This document shows positions 37,265 to 48,216 of a stretch of DNA of 64,000 nucleotides, one piece after another. The DNA comes from Monarcha castaneiventris obscurior (Eukaryota; Chordata; Aves; Passeriformes; Monarchidae), in the NCBI GenBank assembly GCA_026261815.1, contig JAMPIT010000481.1:744001-808000 (forward strand). The letters run 5' to 3'. Under the pieces are notes generated by a model. The model saw only the letters and a program-made list of their open reading frames with translations, was not told where the DNA came from and did not search any database. Numbering within the stretch: the first letter of the stretch is position 1; each line of letters opens with the position of its first letter. The position numbers were made by a program, and so were the translations under genes.

Positions 37265-37670
37265 GGGAGAGGGATAATATTAGCAATTTACTGTGAGGCT
37301 CCATTAGATCAAATCAGTGCCAATGATAGTCACTTATTTCCTCCATTTCGTAATGATTTACTCTATAAATTAATGTCTGCCTGTTTAAGCACCCTCAGTG
37401 ATTCAGTGCTGGGTGCCATGGCAATCAGTGGCAGGGACTGGGGCTGAGCCCACCAGTCATGTGGCTCTCGGTGCTGTCATTATGTGCACTGGTAATGGGG
37501 GGCTACGTGGGAACGCAGACAGATATTATGCAAACATATACTGACTTAAGTATCAATCTGTCACTGGTGTAACTCATGGTAATGGCCCCACCAAAGTCAT
37601 TACAGAGGAATATGCATTACAGCATGTTAAACATCTATCATGGGTGCAGCTTCGGAGAAGCCATGGGGAA
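37265..37670. promoter_or_regulatory. candidate conserved non-coding element with octamer-like sites
   Basis: No open frame of 60 codons or more. The block contains ATATTAGCAATTTAC, CCATTAGATCAAATC, CGTAATGATTTAC, TATAAATTAATG, ATTATGCAAACATAT (near octamer ATGCAAAT) and AATATGCATTAC. It is the left end of a 2.5-kb frame-free cluster. A POU/homeodomain-bound enhancer is a reasonable but unproven reading. Confidence 0.35.
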
Positions 37671-38390
37671 GATGTAAGGAGGTGCCAGCATCCAGATCTG
37701 GAGGATGCTCAGATGTGAGGGCTTTAATTCAGCAAAGCCCTAAAGGAGCATTCCTTTTTCTACCCCTTTCTGCTCCAAAAAGATGAATCCGAAAAAAATG
37801 TTTCACAGCTTTAAGAAGAGGAAAAAAAACAAAACAAGAAAATCCTCTTGAGCGTGTATTGTGTGATGCCAAGCAAGTTACGTGCAGCAGTTCAATTCCA
37901 ATATCTTCTTAGACACCAGCACAAATAGGGTTTGGTGGGAGAGCCTCAGCCTGGCTGTATCACACAGCAGTTTTAGGATGTGATCCCTCCTCTTGTTACC
38001 CTTAGAAGTCACTCAGGCTGATTTTGTGACACAGAAGTGGAAGGAGGAGGTGACTTCTGTGTCCCTCTTTGGCTGATCCCTGACCTCTCCCTGACACACG
38101 TGGAAGGTGTATTAGCACGTCCATGGCCCAGATGAGTCCTTTTTCCATTAAAAATCAGCCCGATGCCTCACTGCCAGGAGCATTTATTCCCCACTTTTGC
38201 ACTGGGTCTTTCCTCTTTCTGATGAGGAAGATCCTGCTCAGGTCCAGACAGGGTAAGGTATCTCTGGACAACACCAGTGACTTAGGATAATCTCAGTCCC
38301 CATCGTGCATTCTTTGGTTGCTTTTCAAAGAGCAGTGCTGCAGCACTGGCTCAGCGATGGAAGGCGGAGAGCGTCTGGCATGGGCAGGGG
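37671..38390. other. frame-free non-coding sequence with a perfect hairpin
   Basis: No open frame of 60 codons or more. An 11-base perfect inverted repeat (GACACAGAAGT at 38028-38038 and ACTTCTGTGTC at 38053-38063) flanks a 14-base purine-rich loop. A-rich patches lie near 37825-37845. No gene seen. Confidence 0.5.
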
Positions 38391-38394
38391 GATA

Positions 38395-38700
38395 TTTCAT
38401 TGCTCAGTGCAGACTTGGCTATTTTGTTAGCATAATATACGTCCTTCAGCCAATCCAATGGATTAGAAAAGCACTCTGTTTAAAGGTTAAATAGTTGATA
38501 CTGCATCAACATGTAAGGGAGGTGACACACAAATCCAAAGTGATCCGCAGCGCTTGGCTCAGTCTGCAGCCAGCTCGGCGGTGTAGCCAAGGGTAAATGC
38601 AAGTGCACAGATTTCTAAAGGGAGTTTACCCACCGCTTACTGCTCAGCCTGTGCACTCAGCGGTGCATTTACTCACTTTTTTTGTGTACTAAAGCAGTAC
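38395..38700. promoter_or_regulatory. candidate conserved non-coding element
   Basis: Frame-free mixed sequence with GTTAGCATAATATACG, CCAATCCAATGG, GTGATCCGCAGCGC, CAGCTCGGCGGTG, CCACCGCTTAC and CAGCGGTGCATTTAC. CpGs are retained next to AT-rich homeodomain-like sites, and CCACCGC / GCGGTG-type words recur three times. Regulatory role inferred. Confidence 0.3.
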
Positions 38701-38749
38701 TGATACAGCTCACAGCATCCTCGAGCAGTTGTATAGAGGGTCAGGAAAG

Positions 38750-39240
38750 AGGCTTAATAGACTGAAGGTGCCTGAATGCAGTGTTACAGTAAGTAACCAA
38801 GCCTTGTAAAAAGAGAGACTGGTAAAAGAAAAAGCCCAGGGAACAAACACTGGATCTGTTGTGCTGTTACCATTTAACCTGCATTCACTGCCAATTGAAA
38901 TGCACTTTACATTACTTCAGTCAGATACTTCAAAGGAAATCCTGGAGATGGGAGCACTTAAGCAAGAGCACTTCTGGTGGTAATGTGTGTATTTGAAAGC
39001 CTGGCAATTGGGAAGGTTGTGAATGCCTCAGCGTATCCAAATATAGCTGTAGCTTGTTACATGTAAACGGCAAGACTCATTCTGATATTCCTGCTCCTAT
39101 CCTGCCCTTCCTTCCCTCAAAACAGTGTGATTCCTCCATCTGTCAGCATCAACAGTATTTGTGTTTTCACGTAACAATGTTCGCCTGGGCACATTATTCC
39201 ATACAGTAGCTCGGTGAGAAGAGCTGGTACAGTACCAAGT
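38750..39240. promoter_or_regulatory. candidate conserved non-coding element
   Basis: A 490-base frame-free block. Notable words are GCCAATTGAAATGC, CTTTACATTACTTC, GCCTGGCAATTGGG, CAAATATAGCTG, TTACATGTAAACGG (palindromic TTACATGTAA) and CACGTAACAATG. It continues the ORF-poor cluster that began at 37.27 kb. Confidence 0.3.
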
Positions 39241-41475
39241 TATGAAAAACCCAAAGGAGACATTTGGGAATGGCTCTTTTAGGGAAATATTGCTACTTCT
39301 GTGGTACTGCCTGAGCCTTACAGAGCCTAAGGGAAGGCCATGAAAATTATCGGGAAAAGGTGTAAGACTAAAGCAGGTGAAACTCTTGGATGGGGGCTCC
39401 TCATCTCACTGTGATTAAATCCTCCTGAATGAGATCACCCACATGGAGTTGTCATTTTAATTTGTGTGGGCTGGGTGTTGAGTCCATGTAGCTCTGTGGC
39501 ATCCTGCAAGGTGGGGTGAGGGGTGTTCCACCCTCAGACCCTCGTGCCATGGCAGGGGAGCAGGCAGAGTCTGCATCTACAACCAAAAGACTTTAGGCAA
39601 GTTTGCTGGGACACAGTCCCAGTTCCCATCACACCGGTGCCTGCTGGGGCTGGAGTGAGCGTGAGGTGTGCACAGAAAGGTGCAAGATGACACTAATGAG
39701 TCTCAAAGAACTCCCTGGTAATTTAATATTATTACAAGGCAGGTCTGCAGCAGCTCACTGTGAGATGTAAATGACACAGGAACAAGGGACACTCAAAGTC
39801 CAGCACATGGCCAGGGTTGCCTGTGACACGTTGGACAGCATGTGGGTAAATCCCAATGACCCGGGAAAAAATGTATCAGCCAAGCTTTTCTGGTTAGGTT
39901 TCCTGGAGAAATGCTGCTCCTTTATGGCCCTGCTTCATCTGGGTGCAATCCACTCTCTGTTGTCATGGTGGATGAGAATTTTAAGGTAAGTTCTTTTTGT
40001 GTTCTTGGCAAGAAACCTCTCTTTATGAAGTGAGTTCATAAAAGGTAGCTGTGAATACCTGGCTATAAAATAAGGGAGTTTGATATCCTGGAGATGGGGA
40101 GAAGAGCCACAGCTGCTCTCCTTTCCTCAACACAAATGGCAAGACTGTGAGAACACACTGACCTTTATTCAACACAGTTAAATGCCACACAAATAAATAG
40201 CTAATTCTATTTAACAGCGTCACTGCATTTATCTCCCTGCGGCCATTCCAAGGTAAAGCTCCCCTTTGCTGACCTGACCATGTGTTGACACATTTAGGGC
40301 TGTGACATGCAAAGGAAAGGTCCTGTTTGCTCCATCCCTGATCAGGGCTGGCTTCTCTGTCCCCCAGCAAGGATGTTTTCTTCTTACTCCAAACTTACAC
40401 ATCCAATTTGGACAGGCAGCTGATGGGCTGGCATTGCTGCCTTTCCAAAAGCCAAGGAGTGGGGAAGGTGAGAGGAAAGGTCCTGTGCCACCACTGTGTC
40501 TAGGATGGTTCCTTCTTTGCAACAGGAAAATCAGAGCAGTGACTGTCCAGACAATGCACACAACAAACCTCATCCAAATCATGGGTGTGAGAGAGCAGCA
40601 TCACTCAGAATTTATTGCAATCAGTCTGACAGCTCCACCCCCTCTGCATTTTGCTTGACTTGCAAAGACTCTGGTTCAGTCTCTGCTGATGCTATCTGTG
40701 GATTTTGAGAGTATAATGACATCTATTTTGTGCCATTCACATGTTCATCCATAGGGCTGAAATCTTCCTCTTCTGGGAAAAGCCCGTCCCATCCCACATT
40801 TCACGCTGACGTCCTGGGCTGGAGTCTGATCAGCCTGTGGCTATGGCACAGCTCCAAGCTGCTCAGGTGGTTCTCTGGAGATTTTAGCTGCCAAATATAA
40901 AATTTAAAAAGGCTCTTCTGAGCATGTGCAAATAGTAATTTCACAAATGCATTTAGCATGGCCAAATTTGAACAGATTTTTATGGGAACTTCAAAAGGCA
41001 TATTCCCAGCATAAAATCCTTCCACATTCCCCTGTAATAGTCAAAAATTGAACAGAGCAGATTGCTGTTCATGCTTCCTTTTTTTTCCCCCCCTCAGAAA
41101 CCTCTAATCTCTATTACATAATTTTTTTTAAAATTCTCCATCAGAAAATTTCAATCCAAACGACAAATTCTCCATAAAAACAACTAGAAAGGTCATCCTG
41201 GTTTTAAAACAGCTGTCTCCAAAGACCTGGATAATGTACTACCCCCTTCTACCTCCCTCACAGAGTTCCTACACAAAGTTCTAACATTTTTGGAGTCATT
41301 AATAGAGGCAAGCTGCTCATTTTGGGGTGATACCCTGGAATTTGGCCTTAGAGCGGTGCTGAGCTCCCCCAGCTGCATCCAGGTATTTCAATAGAGCAAA
41401 CACCCCAGGGCATGAGATACCCAGCCCTGCATCATCACAATTTGGTTTCTGCAATTACTGCACTTGGGAGAACTC
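39241..41475. other. unique non-coding sequence
   Basis: It contains a 72-codon frame (39771-39989 plus) that runs into a perfect splice-donor consensus AAG|GTAAGT at 39983-39991, discussed among the findings. Overlapping frames at 40023-40708 lie on both strands. A T-rich/C-rich run is at 41079-41094. No gene can be defended. Confidence 0.45.
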
Positions 41476-41479
41476 TTGT

Positions 41480-41535
41480 TTGTGACTCAATGCTTTCCTC
41501 TGTAAAGTGGCAATAATGTCACCCTCCTCCTAAAT
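41480..41535 (+). mobile_element. possible ancient MIR-like SINE tail
   Basis: The words TGACTCAATGCTTTCCTCTG and TAAAGTGGCAATAATGTCACC align by eye to the MIR 3' core ('CTCAGTTTCCTCATCTGTAAAATGGGGATAATAATACC'). The match covers about 50 bases with several differences and ends in a non-matching CCTCCTCC. Family assignment is tentative. Confidence 0.4.
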
Positions 41536-44500
41536 TAATTCTAAACTTATGAATTCCATAGACAAGCCAGAGAGGAAGTTAGTCATTGCCTCCAGAGCAG
41601 TGTTTGAGCAGTTTTCTGGAATTAAAATATCAAGCAGTTGCTCTTTAAAGGAGCTCTTTGCAGGTGCACTTTGTGCACATGGACACTTCAGGAAAAAAAG
41701 GCACGTGGATATTTAGCTTAAAGATCGCAAACCCATGTACACCCCCAGAGGAATCAAATTGAAATTGTTCAGGTAAATTTAATTTGACATTTCCAGGCTA
41801 TGTATTACCCAAACCTTGCGTATATAACATCTCTATGCTCCGCAGTCTCTCTGAATCCCAGATTTTAGTGCCTTAGCACCAGAAAGGACAGTCTCCTGCT
41901 GGTATTACATTGCTCCAGGACTAACTACCCATCTTCGTGGTCCTCCCTCCTCCTCCTCCAGCTGGGACGTGCTCTTGGGAGAGTTTCCTATTAAAACTCC
42001 CCAAAGGGACACCTTGGCTCCGGCCATTTCTGATGCTGTGAGCAGCACTAAGCTCTCTCGCCAGCTTTATAATTTTTTCCCCTCCTTTCACTATCTCAGC
42101 TTCAAAGAATCATTTCATCCTTATCTCAGACCAAAGGGCTGCATTAAGGCAGACTTGCTCCCTGTGCCCAGGGCCAGCACAGCCACCAGTCTTTCTTTCC
42201 AGCTGGTCCCCAAGGCTGTGGTTTGAGCGTGGCCAATGCAGGGAACATCCCAAAATTAGCCTGGTTTCCTCCTGCTCCCACACGCTCGTTGAGCATTCCC
42301 TGTCCTGAATACACTCTACTGATCCAGCACAGCCAGCTGGATCCTGACCTGGAGCCCCACACCTGGTTCAAAGAGGAAAACAATGCTGCAAAACCTCTTC
42401 AACATGATCAGAATTATGATTCATGTTCTTATTTGAATTTAGGGAATAAAAATACTGGCCATCAGCAAAAGAGAACTCAGGAAACTAGATATTCTTGGAA
42501 ATTACAATATACTGGAAAAAAGCAAGTTCCCTTACAGACGTTTGTTCCTACTGCACAAGCAAAGTACCTTTATTGCCGTTTTATGTATCATTCCAACAGA
42601 TAAACCTATTAATTATTTGCAGCATGTTCAAGAGTAAACACAGACTCCGGGGAGGAAGCCAAGGCTTTTTAAAGTTCAGCTGGTACCCAAAAGTCCTGGA
42701 AACACCACAGGATCGGCCACAGTGCAGACAGGAATTGGTGTTTATTTGATTTTTTTATCACCAGTTTGTGTGGAAAGGCACTTCTTTAGTCCATAGGCTG
42801 ATATCCCATTCTCAAAGTAAGAAAAGCAGCAACATTTTTCTCCCTTTGCAGCATCGTCTCTGCCTGCGTCTTTTGACTTCTCTGGCAATCAGCAGGGGCA
42901 AGTCTTTAGGCAGAATTCCTCCTTGTTCTCATCTCCAAACCCACAAAAGTCTTGAACTGATTTTATTTTTAATTTAATAAAATAAAATTAATGCCTCAAA
43001 TAGGAAACATTTGAGGACAAGTCTCAGTTTGGGCTACTTTATTATGGCTGAGTTTTAATCCTTGGTGCATAAGAAGGATTATGCTGAGAACACTGACATC
43101 ACCTTAAATATAGCAGCATGAATATGCTACTGTAATAAATCTTTCCAGCTTTTAATTTCAATTCAAGAAAGATGTTGGTTGAGAATATCTTCTTTCCCAG
43201 TATCCTTCCCCTGTCTCAAACGTGCCCACACTCCCAGGCACCATCTGACACAGCCTTGTCAGTCAGGAAGGTGAAGAGGTGCCACCTCCACCCGACACCA
43301 AAGCCTCAGAAAAATCTTGTGCACATCCAGAAAGAGCAGTGAAGCGCTGGTTTTACCTGTTACAATTATCATTTGGAAAGAGGGAGGATAGATCTCGTTA
43401 AGCTGTAACAAAAAAAAAGGTTGACCAGTAAAATCTGAGCTCACACTGGGAAAATTTCTCCCTTTAAAATTTTTTGGGGGGAGACACTGTGGAGGTGGAG
43501 GTGGAGGTGGGCTCAGTTCTCCACAGGATTTTGTTCCCACATCTCAGGAGGAGGATGGAGTACAACAAAGTATCCAGGAAAGAGAGACTTGATTTATAAG
43601 TGAAGCATCAGCAAATGTCTTAAAAGGTCTCCTGAGAGTTTGTAATACTCTGGAAGAGCTGAGAGTAATAAAATGGAATAAAATCGATGACAGAGCCGAG
43701 TTTCTATCCTGCCCAACACACCAGCACAGTGAGTGCTGCTTCCTGTGGGCAGAGGGGACCCTGCAGAGGGGTCTGAAAGCTTTGTGCCCTTTAAAGGTGA
43801 GGAGTTGGGAATGGTCCAGCTCGTGTTGAGGTCTGATGACCTTCACCAAGAGGGCAGATGCTTCACCAGGTATCAGAAACATCCTCCTGACAGTTCTGGT
43901 GTCACCTGGCACTCTTGTGATTACCCAGGGACTTTATTTGTCTCTTTGTCTTTTAGATTACCATGGGACTGTAGATTTATTCAGAGGTTTGGATGGTGAC
44001 TAGAGTGAAGATAATATCTAGGTTTCTTGCAGAAATATCAGATTCTGGGAAATGGGACTATAAATAACAAAATTTTGCGCTCAAGGAATATTTTCAGGTT
44101 GTAATTCATGAATTGGAATTATGGTTATCATCAAAAGAGTGCTGGAGAGCCAGTTACTACAGCACATAGATATCACCAGTTTGGGCCTGCAAGTGATGTG
44201 CTGGTAGTGTCCTCTCTGGCAGGAGATGTGAAATGTTACAGCTCTCATTTTGCTGGGGAAAAAAAAAATCCCAGCTACGATATCATCCATCTTTCCCTGC
44301 ATATGGAGCATTATCAGCAAGTGTGGCTGGCAGCACCTGACACTTGCAGACTGGCCTGATAACGCAGCTCCCGTCCCAGATACGTGCCAGACAAACACGG
44401 GGAGCAGCTCCACTGATCACTGCCAGGGCAGCTTTCCTGGTACACGTTTGTGGAAAGGAGCAGTCCACGGCTTTGGTGGGTGAGCATGTGCAAAACAGCA

Positions 44501-45573
44501 CAGAAATCAGGCTGCTGGAGCTGCAGCAGCCAGCACAAACCAAAAATAAGTGTCTCTGTAGCCTTTAGGCCAAGATGAGCACTAACTAGTCTTGGACTAA
44601 CAGCTGCAGCAGCTTGGTGAGACCTGAGAAGGCCATTAGAGCCTCTCTGCTTTCGAGCAGAGTGCAGTGAATGCAAAAAACCTCTTTGCAAATTTGTGGT
44701 CCTGCTAATTTTTTTGGGTTGATTCAATCAGCATTGTGCTGTTGCATATGTTTTCCCAAAAGGGCCTGCCCAGGGCTGTTACCTACACATTGAGGGAAAA
44801 ATTACTTTTTGCATTATAATTCCTAGTTTGAAATGAATGTTGCAGTCATTTTAAACAGGCTTAGCTTACACTTGGTGAAATCTTTGGCTCAGCCTGATCC
44901 GTCTGCTTTAAGGCTGTCAAACTGAAAGGAATTAAAACGCAGAAAAAGTGATTTAGAAAGGAAAATGCAACTTGGCAATTTAACTTTGCTACAGGGATGA
45001 AGTTTTAAGAAATGATTCGCAGTTTGGGTGTCTTTTGCCTTGGGAGCCTGAGGTTGGACTCATTAAAGAAAAACAATTTTCAGAAAATATTGAACATCCA
45101 CCTTTGGAAAAGCCATTCTCAGCAGGTAGGTAAAGATGATCTGTTTGAAAAGCTCAGCTCAGCCTTAAATTAAAAAATAATAAAAATTAAGCCAAGTATG
45201 ATAGAGTAACTGTGATACTCCACGGGCAGCAAGGACAAAAGCAGATCTGAGAAGAGGAAACACCAGTGAAAAGGCTCAGGTTAGAAGGAGGTGGAAATAA
45301 ACAGGATTTTAAATTATTCTAAAGTAGTAGTCACAGAGCAGTGGCAGAACAAGAGGTGGTCAATATTCTTTGGTCATGAGGCCAGAGACCATGAGGTCTC
45401 CAGGATTTTGGGACTTATTGCTGCTAGTTATGAAATAATGAAAACTGGAGGACTTTTAAAGGGATCTGGCTGGTTGACTTCCTTTCAAGATGATAATTTT
45501 GATGATGTTGGGACTCTTCTGCTTTAGGAAAGATGAATTAGGGAATTTAAAGTCCTAGATGTGCATCTCATCT
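41536..45573. other. unique non-coding sequence
   Basis: No gene supported. Frames reach 137 codons (44314-44727 minus), overlapped by 44344-44568 plus and 44283-44543 minus. AT-rich sequence at 42958-43000 consists mainly of AATTTAAT/AATAAAAT. A nine-base A-run lies near 44261. No CR1. Confidence 0.5.
43491..43510 (+). repeat. short (GGAGGT)3 repeat
   Basis: Three full GGAGGT units plus a partial one, preceded by a G6 run at 43476-43481. The G-rich strand could form a quadruplex (several G2-G3 runs within 40 bases), though the G2 runs make it weak. Confidence 0.7.
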
Positions 45574-45605
45574 TTTAATTTAAATTTAAATAAATAAATA
45601 AATAG
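45574..45605 (+). repeat. (AAAT)n microsatellite
   Basis: An AT-rich run with four AAAT units at 45588-45603, preceded by TTTAAATTTAAA, which forms a palindrome. A common simple repeat. Confidence 0.8.
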
Positions 45606-45689
45606 TTGGGAATAAAAACCGAGGGATATTATGTCCTTTCCAGAGCTAAATAAAATGCTGAACCTAACTAAAACCCACTGATGGTGAAA

Positions 45690-46200
45690 AAGGAGCTAAG
45701 AGTTCAAAATTAATCCCATTGTTGCGCTCTAAAACATTATTAATAGGCATAGAGGTTTTGGCAGATCCTGTTATTTTAATACTACCCTTTCTCCTAAATA
45801 TTTCATAGCTGGTTTTTATTTCTTTTATTAAATAGTCACTTTAGAAGGAAGATAAACTCCCTCTGAGTGACGTTCAGGAGCACACGACCTGCAGGGTCTG
45901 GCGAGGGAGGTGTTTTTGAAGCATCTGTCGGAATTAGCAGGCTCAGCAAAGGGGCGACGAGGAATCCCTGTGCCTGAGTGGCCCTGCAGGCTGGGCCATC
46001 CCACGGCTGTGGGGCCGGGCAGGGCTGCAGCAGGCTGATACTGCATTTGCAGGGTGATAATCTCATGCTGATCAATGCAGAGCCCGGGCAGAGCCCATCC
46101 TGCAATCCCTGCACACGCAGAATAATAACGGCGCTTCCCGAGCGGTCCCATTCATTCCAGTGGGACTCTCTTGTAATCAATATATTTGTTTCCAAATTAT
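45690..46200. promoter_or_regulatory. candidate conserved element, AT-rich to CpG-retaining
   Basis: The left part holds ACATTATTAATAGGC and TTATTTTAATACTACC. The right part (45850-46150) carries many CpGs (GTGACGTTC, CACACGACC, TGTCGGAATTAGC, GGGGCGACGAGG, AACGGCGCTTCCCGAGCGG). Chance-like frames (107, 119 codons, both minus) cover the GC-rich part. An enhancer or a small unannotated promoter/CpG-rich patch are both possible. No TATA or initiator could be picked. Confidence 0.3.
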
Positions 46201-47143
46201 AGTGCTATTGGTCCAACTTGATCTTTATTCCTGTGAACCAATTGCATGTGCAGGAGGCCTGGAAGCGATGCCACAGCCAGGGCTGCTCTCTTCCCACTGC
46301 CATTGTTCCAGGACTCCCGTCCTCGGAGTTATTGTTCAAGCTGCCAGTTATCTCCGAGTGCTCCCAGCAGATGTTGGGGGGAGGGGGCAATTTATTTATT
46401 TCTTTTTATGAAGTTTGCCTCTTTATGGGCCAGCCCCGACAAGAGATTAATTCTCTTTGCTCTCCCCTACGCTTTTTGTTCTGTCTCTTTAAGTTGGAAA
46501 ATATTTAGAGAGGAAAAAATGTGTTTTCTTGCTGTTCAAAACAATAAGAATTTGCCTGTGGAAATTTCTTAGTGACTTGAAAAGGAGCCCTAAATTTGCT
46601 GATAGTAAATAAGGGACAACCCTGCTTTCACTCCAGTCAGTGTAGCTGCTCTTGAAGGGTTCCATGGGCACTGATTTGCATGCAGATCTGTCCACAATGA
46701 GGCGTTTCTGGTTTATGAACATCCACCAAAGTCCAGCATTTATTTTTGTCTGTGGTGGAAACAAAAACCAAAAACTTGGAGCCAGTTTTTGAAGACATAG
46801 GATTGTATCAAAATATCTGTTTTCAAATCAAATCCTAGTTATCATAAGAAGGTTTCTTAGATTTGGGACTGTTGGATAACCTTAATAGATAGAAAATACT
46901 TTTGAGCCATAGCCTGGTCTCTGGGGTGGTTTTCCTGGTCATAAGAGATGCAAGGTTAAAGCTCCTTCTGAAGAAGAGCTTTTCACTCTGCATCTTCTTG
47001 ATGATCCACTCAACCCCAAATCAAGTAATAGAGTATGACAGCTCTCTCTTTCCTGCTCTCTCATGTGCACATGAGAAATGAGCTGGGAAGCCCAGAAGAA
47101 AGCTGGTTGATGTGGATTTGTCTCTATAGAGCATTTTACCTTT
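46201..47143. other. unique non-coding sequence
   Basis: Overlapping frames up to 108 codons on both strands with no domain. A G-rich patch GGGGGGAGGGGGC lies at 46376-46388. No mobile element before the CR1 copy at 47144. Confidence 0.5.
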
Positions 47144-47318
47144 GATCATAGACTCACAGAACCACAGAACTGAGTGGGTTCGAAGGGACATTAAAGCTCA
47201 TCTCATTCCAACCCCCTGCCAGGAGCAGGGACACCTTCCACTGGACCAGGTTGCTCCAAGCCCCATCCAGCCTGGCTTTGGACACTCCCAGGGATGGGGC
47301 ATCCAATGATTCATCCTG
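47144..47318 (-). mobile_element. CR1 LINE 3' end, antisense
   Basis: Plus-strand reading starts ATCATAGACTCACAGAACC, then the GGACATTAAAGCTCATC block, CCCCCTGCCAGGAGCAGG, ACACCTTCCACTGGACC, CCCCATCCAGCCTGG and CCAGGGATGGGGCATCC. That is the full set of avian CR1 3' landmarks in reverse orientation. It is 5'-truncated after about 175 bases and no coding part survives. A chance frame (47154-47432 minus) crosses it. Confidence 0.95.
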
Positions 47319-47499
47319 TTTTGGTGACATCTCATGCAGAAGACAATGCCCCAGCCAGTTCTGCTTTAGTGCAGGTGAAAGTGTAGAGCACCTCAATGAA
47401 TGAAGCCTACTGTGTCCACATGGACAGCTCACACCTTTGGAAGTTCACATCCCATCCAAAGTTGGCTTAGCCCCCTGCCTAGCCCTAACATTATTTCTG

Positions 47500-47965
47500 A
47501 ATACTTAACCAGCAACAAAATAAAATGAAAAATAATCCACGCCATGCCTTGATTAGGGATTAGAAATGTTAACTGGCCAGTGCCTTTTCCTGCAGGGGCA
47601 CGCAGCCCCTACACCTTTAATTAGGGTAGCCCGTGGTCCTTGCCATAAAGCTGATAAGTAATAAATAGCTGCCTTTGTCACATGCAAGTTCAGCATTGTG
47701 AAACGGCACACGGACGGCTTTAAAAAGCCTTTGATTAAACCCAGCACTACAGTAAATCTACAAACACAGAGGAAAGAAAAGAAGCTATTTAGTCTGTGCC
47801 AGTTCCCGGCATTAAGTATGCAAATTTCTCGGTGTCTTCAGCTCCCAAGAACAGCAGGCGCTGAATGCAGCAGCAGCAGCAAGCGGCACGACATCATTCA
47901 TTTCAATCATTAAAACAAAAGCGGGATAAATCGCTACCTAATTTGTAAAATATGCTTATCATATA
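47500..47965. promoter_or_regulatory. candidate conserved non-coding element
   Basis: The block carries GGGATTAGAAATG, CTTTAATTAGGG, GATAAGTAATAAATAG, TTTGATTAAACCC, AAGTATGCAAATTTC (perfect octamer ATGCAAAT at 47818-47825), CAATCATTAAAAC and CGGGATAAATCGC, with several CpGs. An interrupted (CAG)n of about five units lies at 47865-47881. Octamer, homeodomain and GATA-like words in one 450-base block are typical for developmental enhancers. Function is inferred. Confidence 0.35.
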
Positions 47966-48074
47966 GGCTCTTTGGTCTTTAAGAAAAGCACCAGCTGAAT
48001 GAGAATCACTGAATTATTTTGGAAAAAAAAAAATCATAGAATCAATTCTGGTTTTCCCCCTTCTCTCAGTGATT

Positions 48075-48216
48075 GTTCTTTTATTTCTTTTTCCCTTCCC
48101 TTTCCCTTTCTCTTTCCCTTTCAGTTTTCCTTTCCCTTTCCCTTTCCCTTTCCATTTCCATTTTCCTTTCCTCTTCCCCTTCCCTTTTCCCTTTCTTTCT
48201 CTGTTTCCCTTCCCAG
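48075..48216 (+). repeat. (TTTCCC)n pyrimidine tract
   Basis: About 140 bases of almost pure pyrimidine built from TTTCCC/TTCCC units with a few interruptions. The complementary strand is GGGAAA-rich, so the tract could form triplex (H-DNA) or weak quadruplex structures. The plus-strand frames through it read Phe/Pro/Ser/Leu-rich peptides and are artefacts. It begins 35 bases right of a short ATCATAGAATCA word reminiscent of a CR1 tail. Confidence 0.9.

Noticed and set aside
47175..47185. GGGTTCGAAGGG as a tRNA T-arm
   Set aside because: It lies within the CR1 3' end and no cloverleaf arms fit around it.
47866..47882. (CAG)n expansion
   Set aside because: About five units only and interrupted; ordinary length.
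48033..48046. ATCATAGAATCA as a further CR1 copy
   Set aside because: Only about 12 bases match the CR1 tail; too short to separate from chance.
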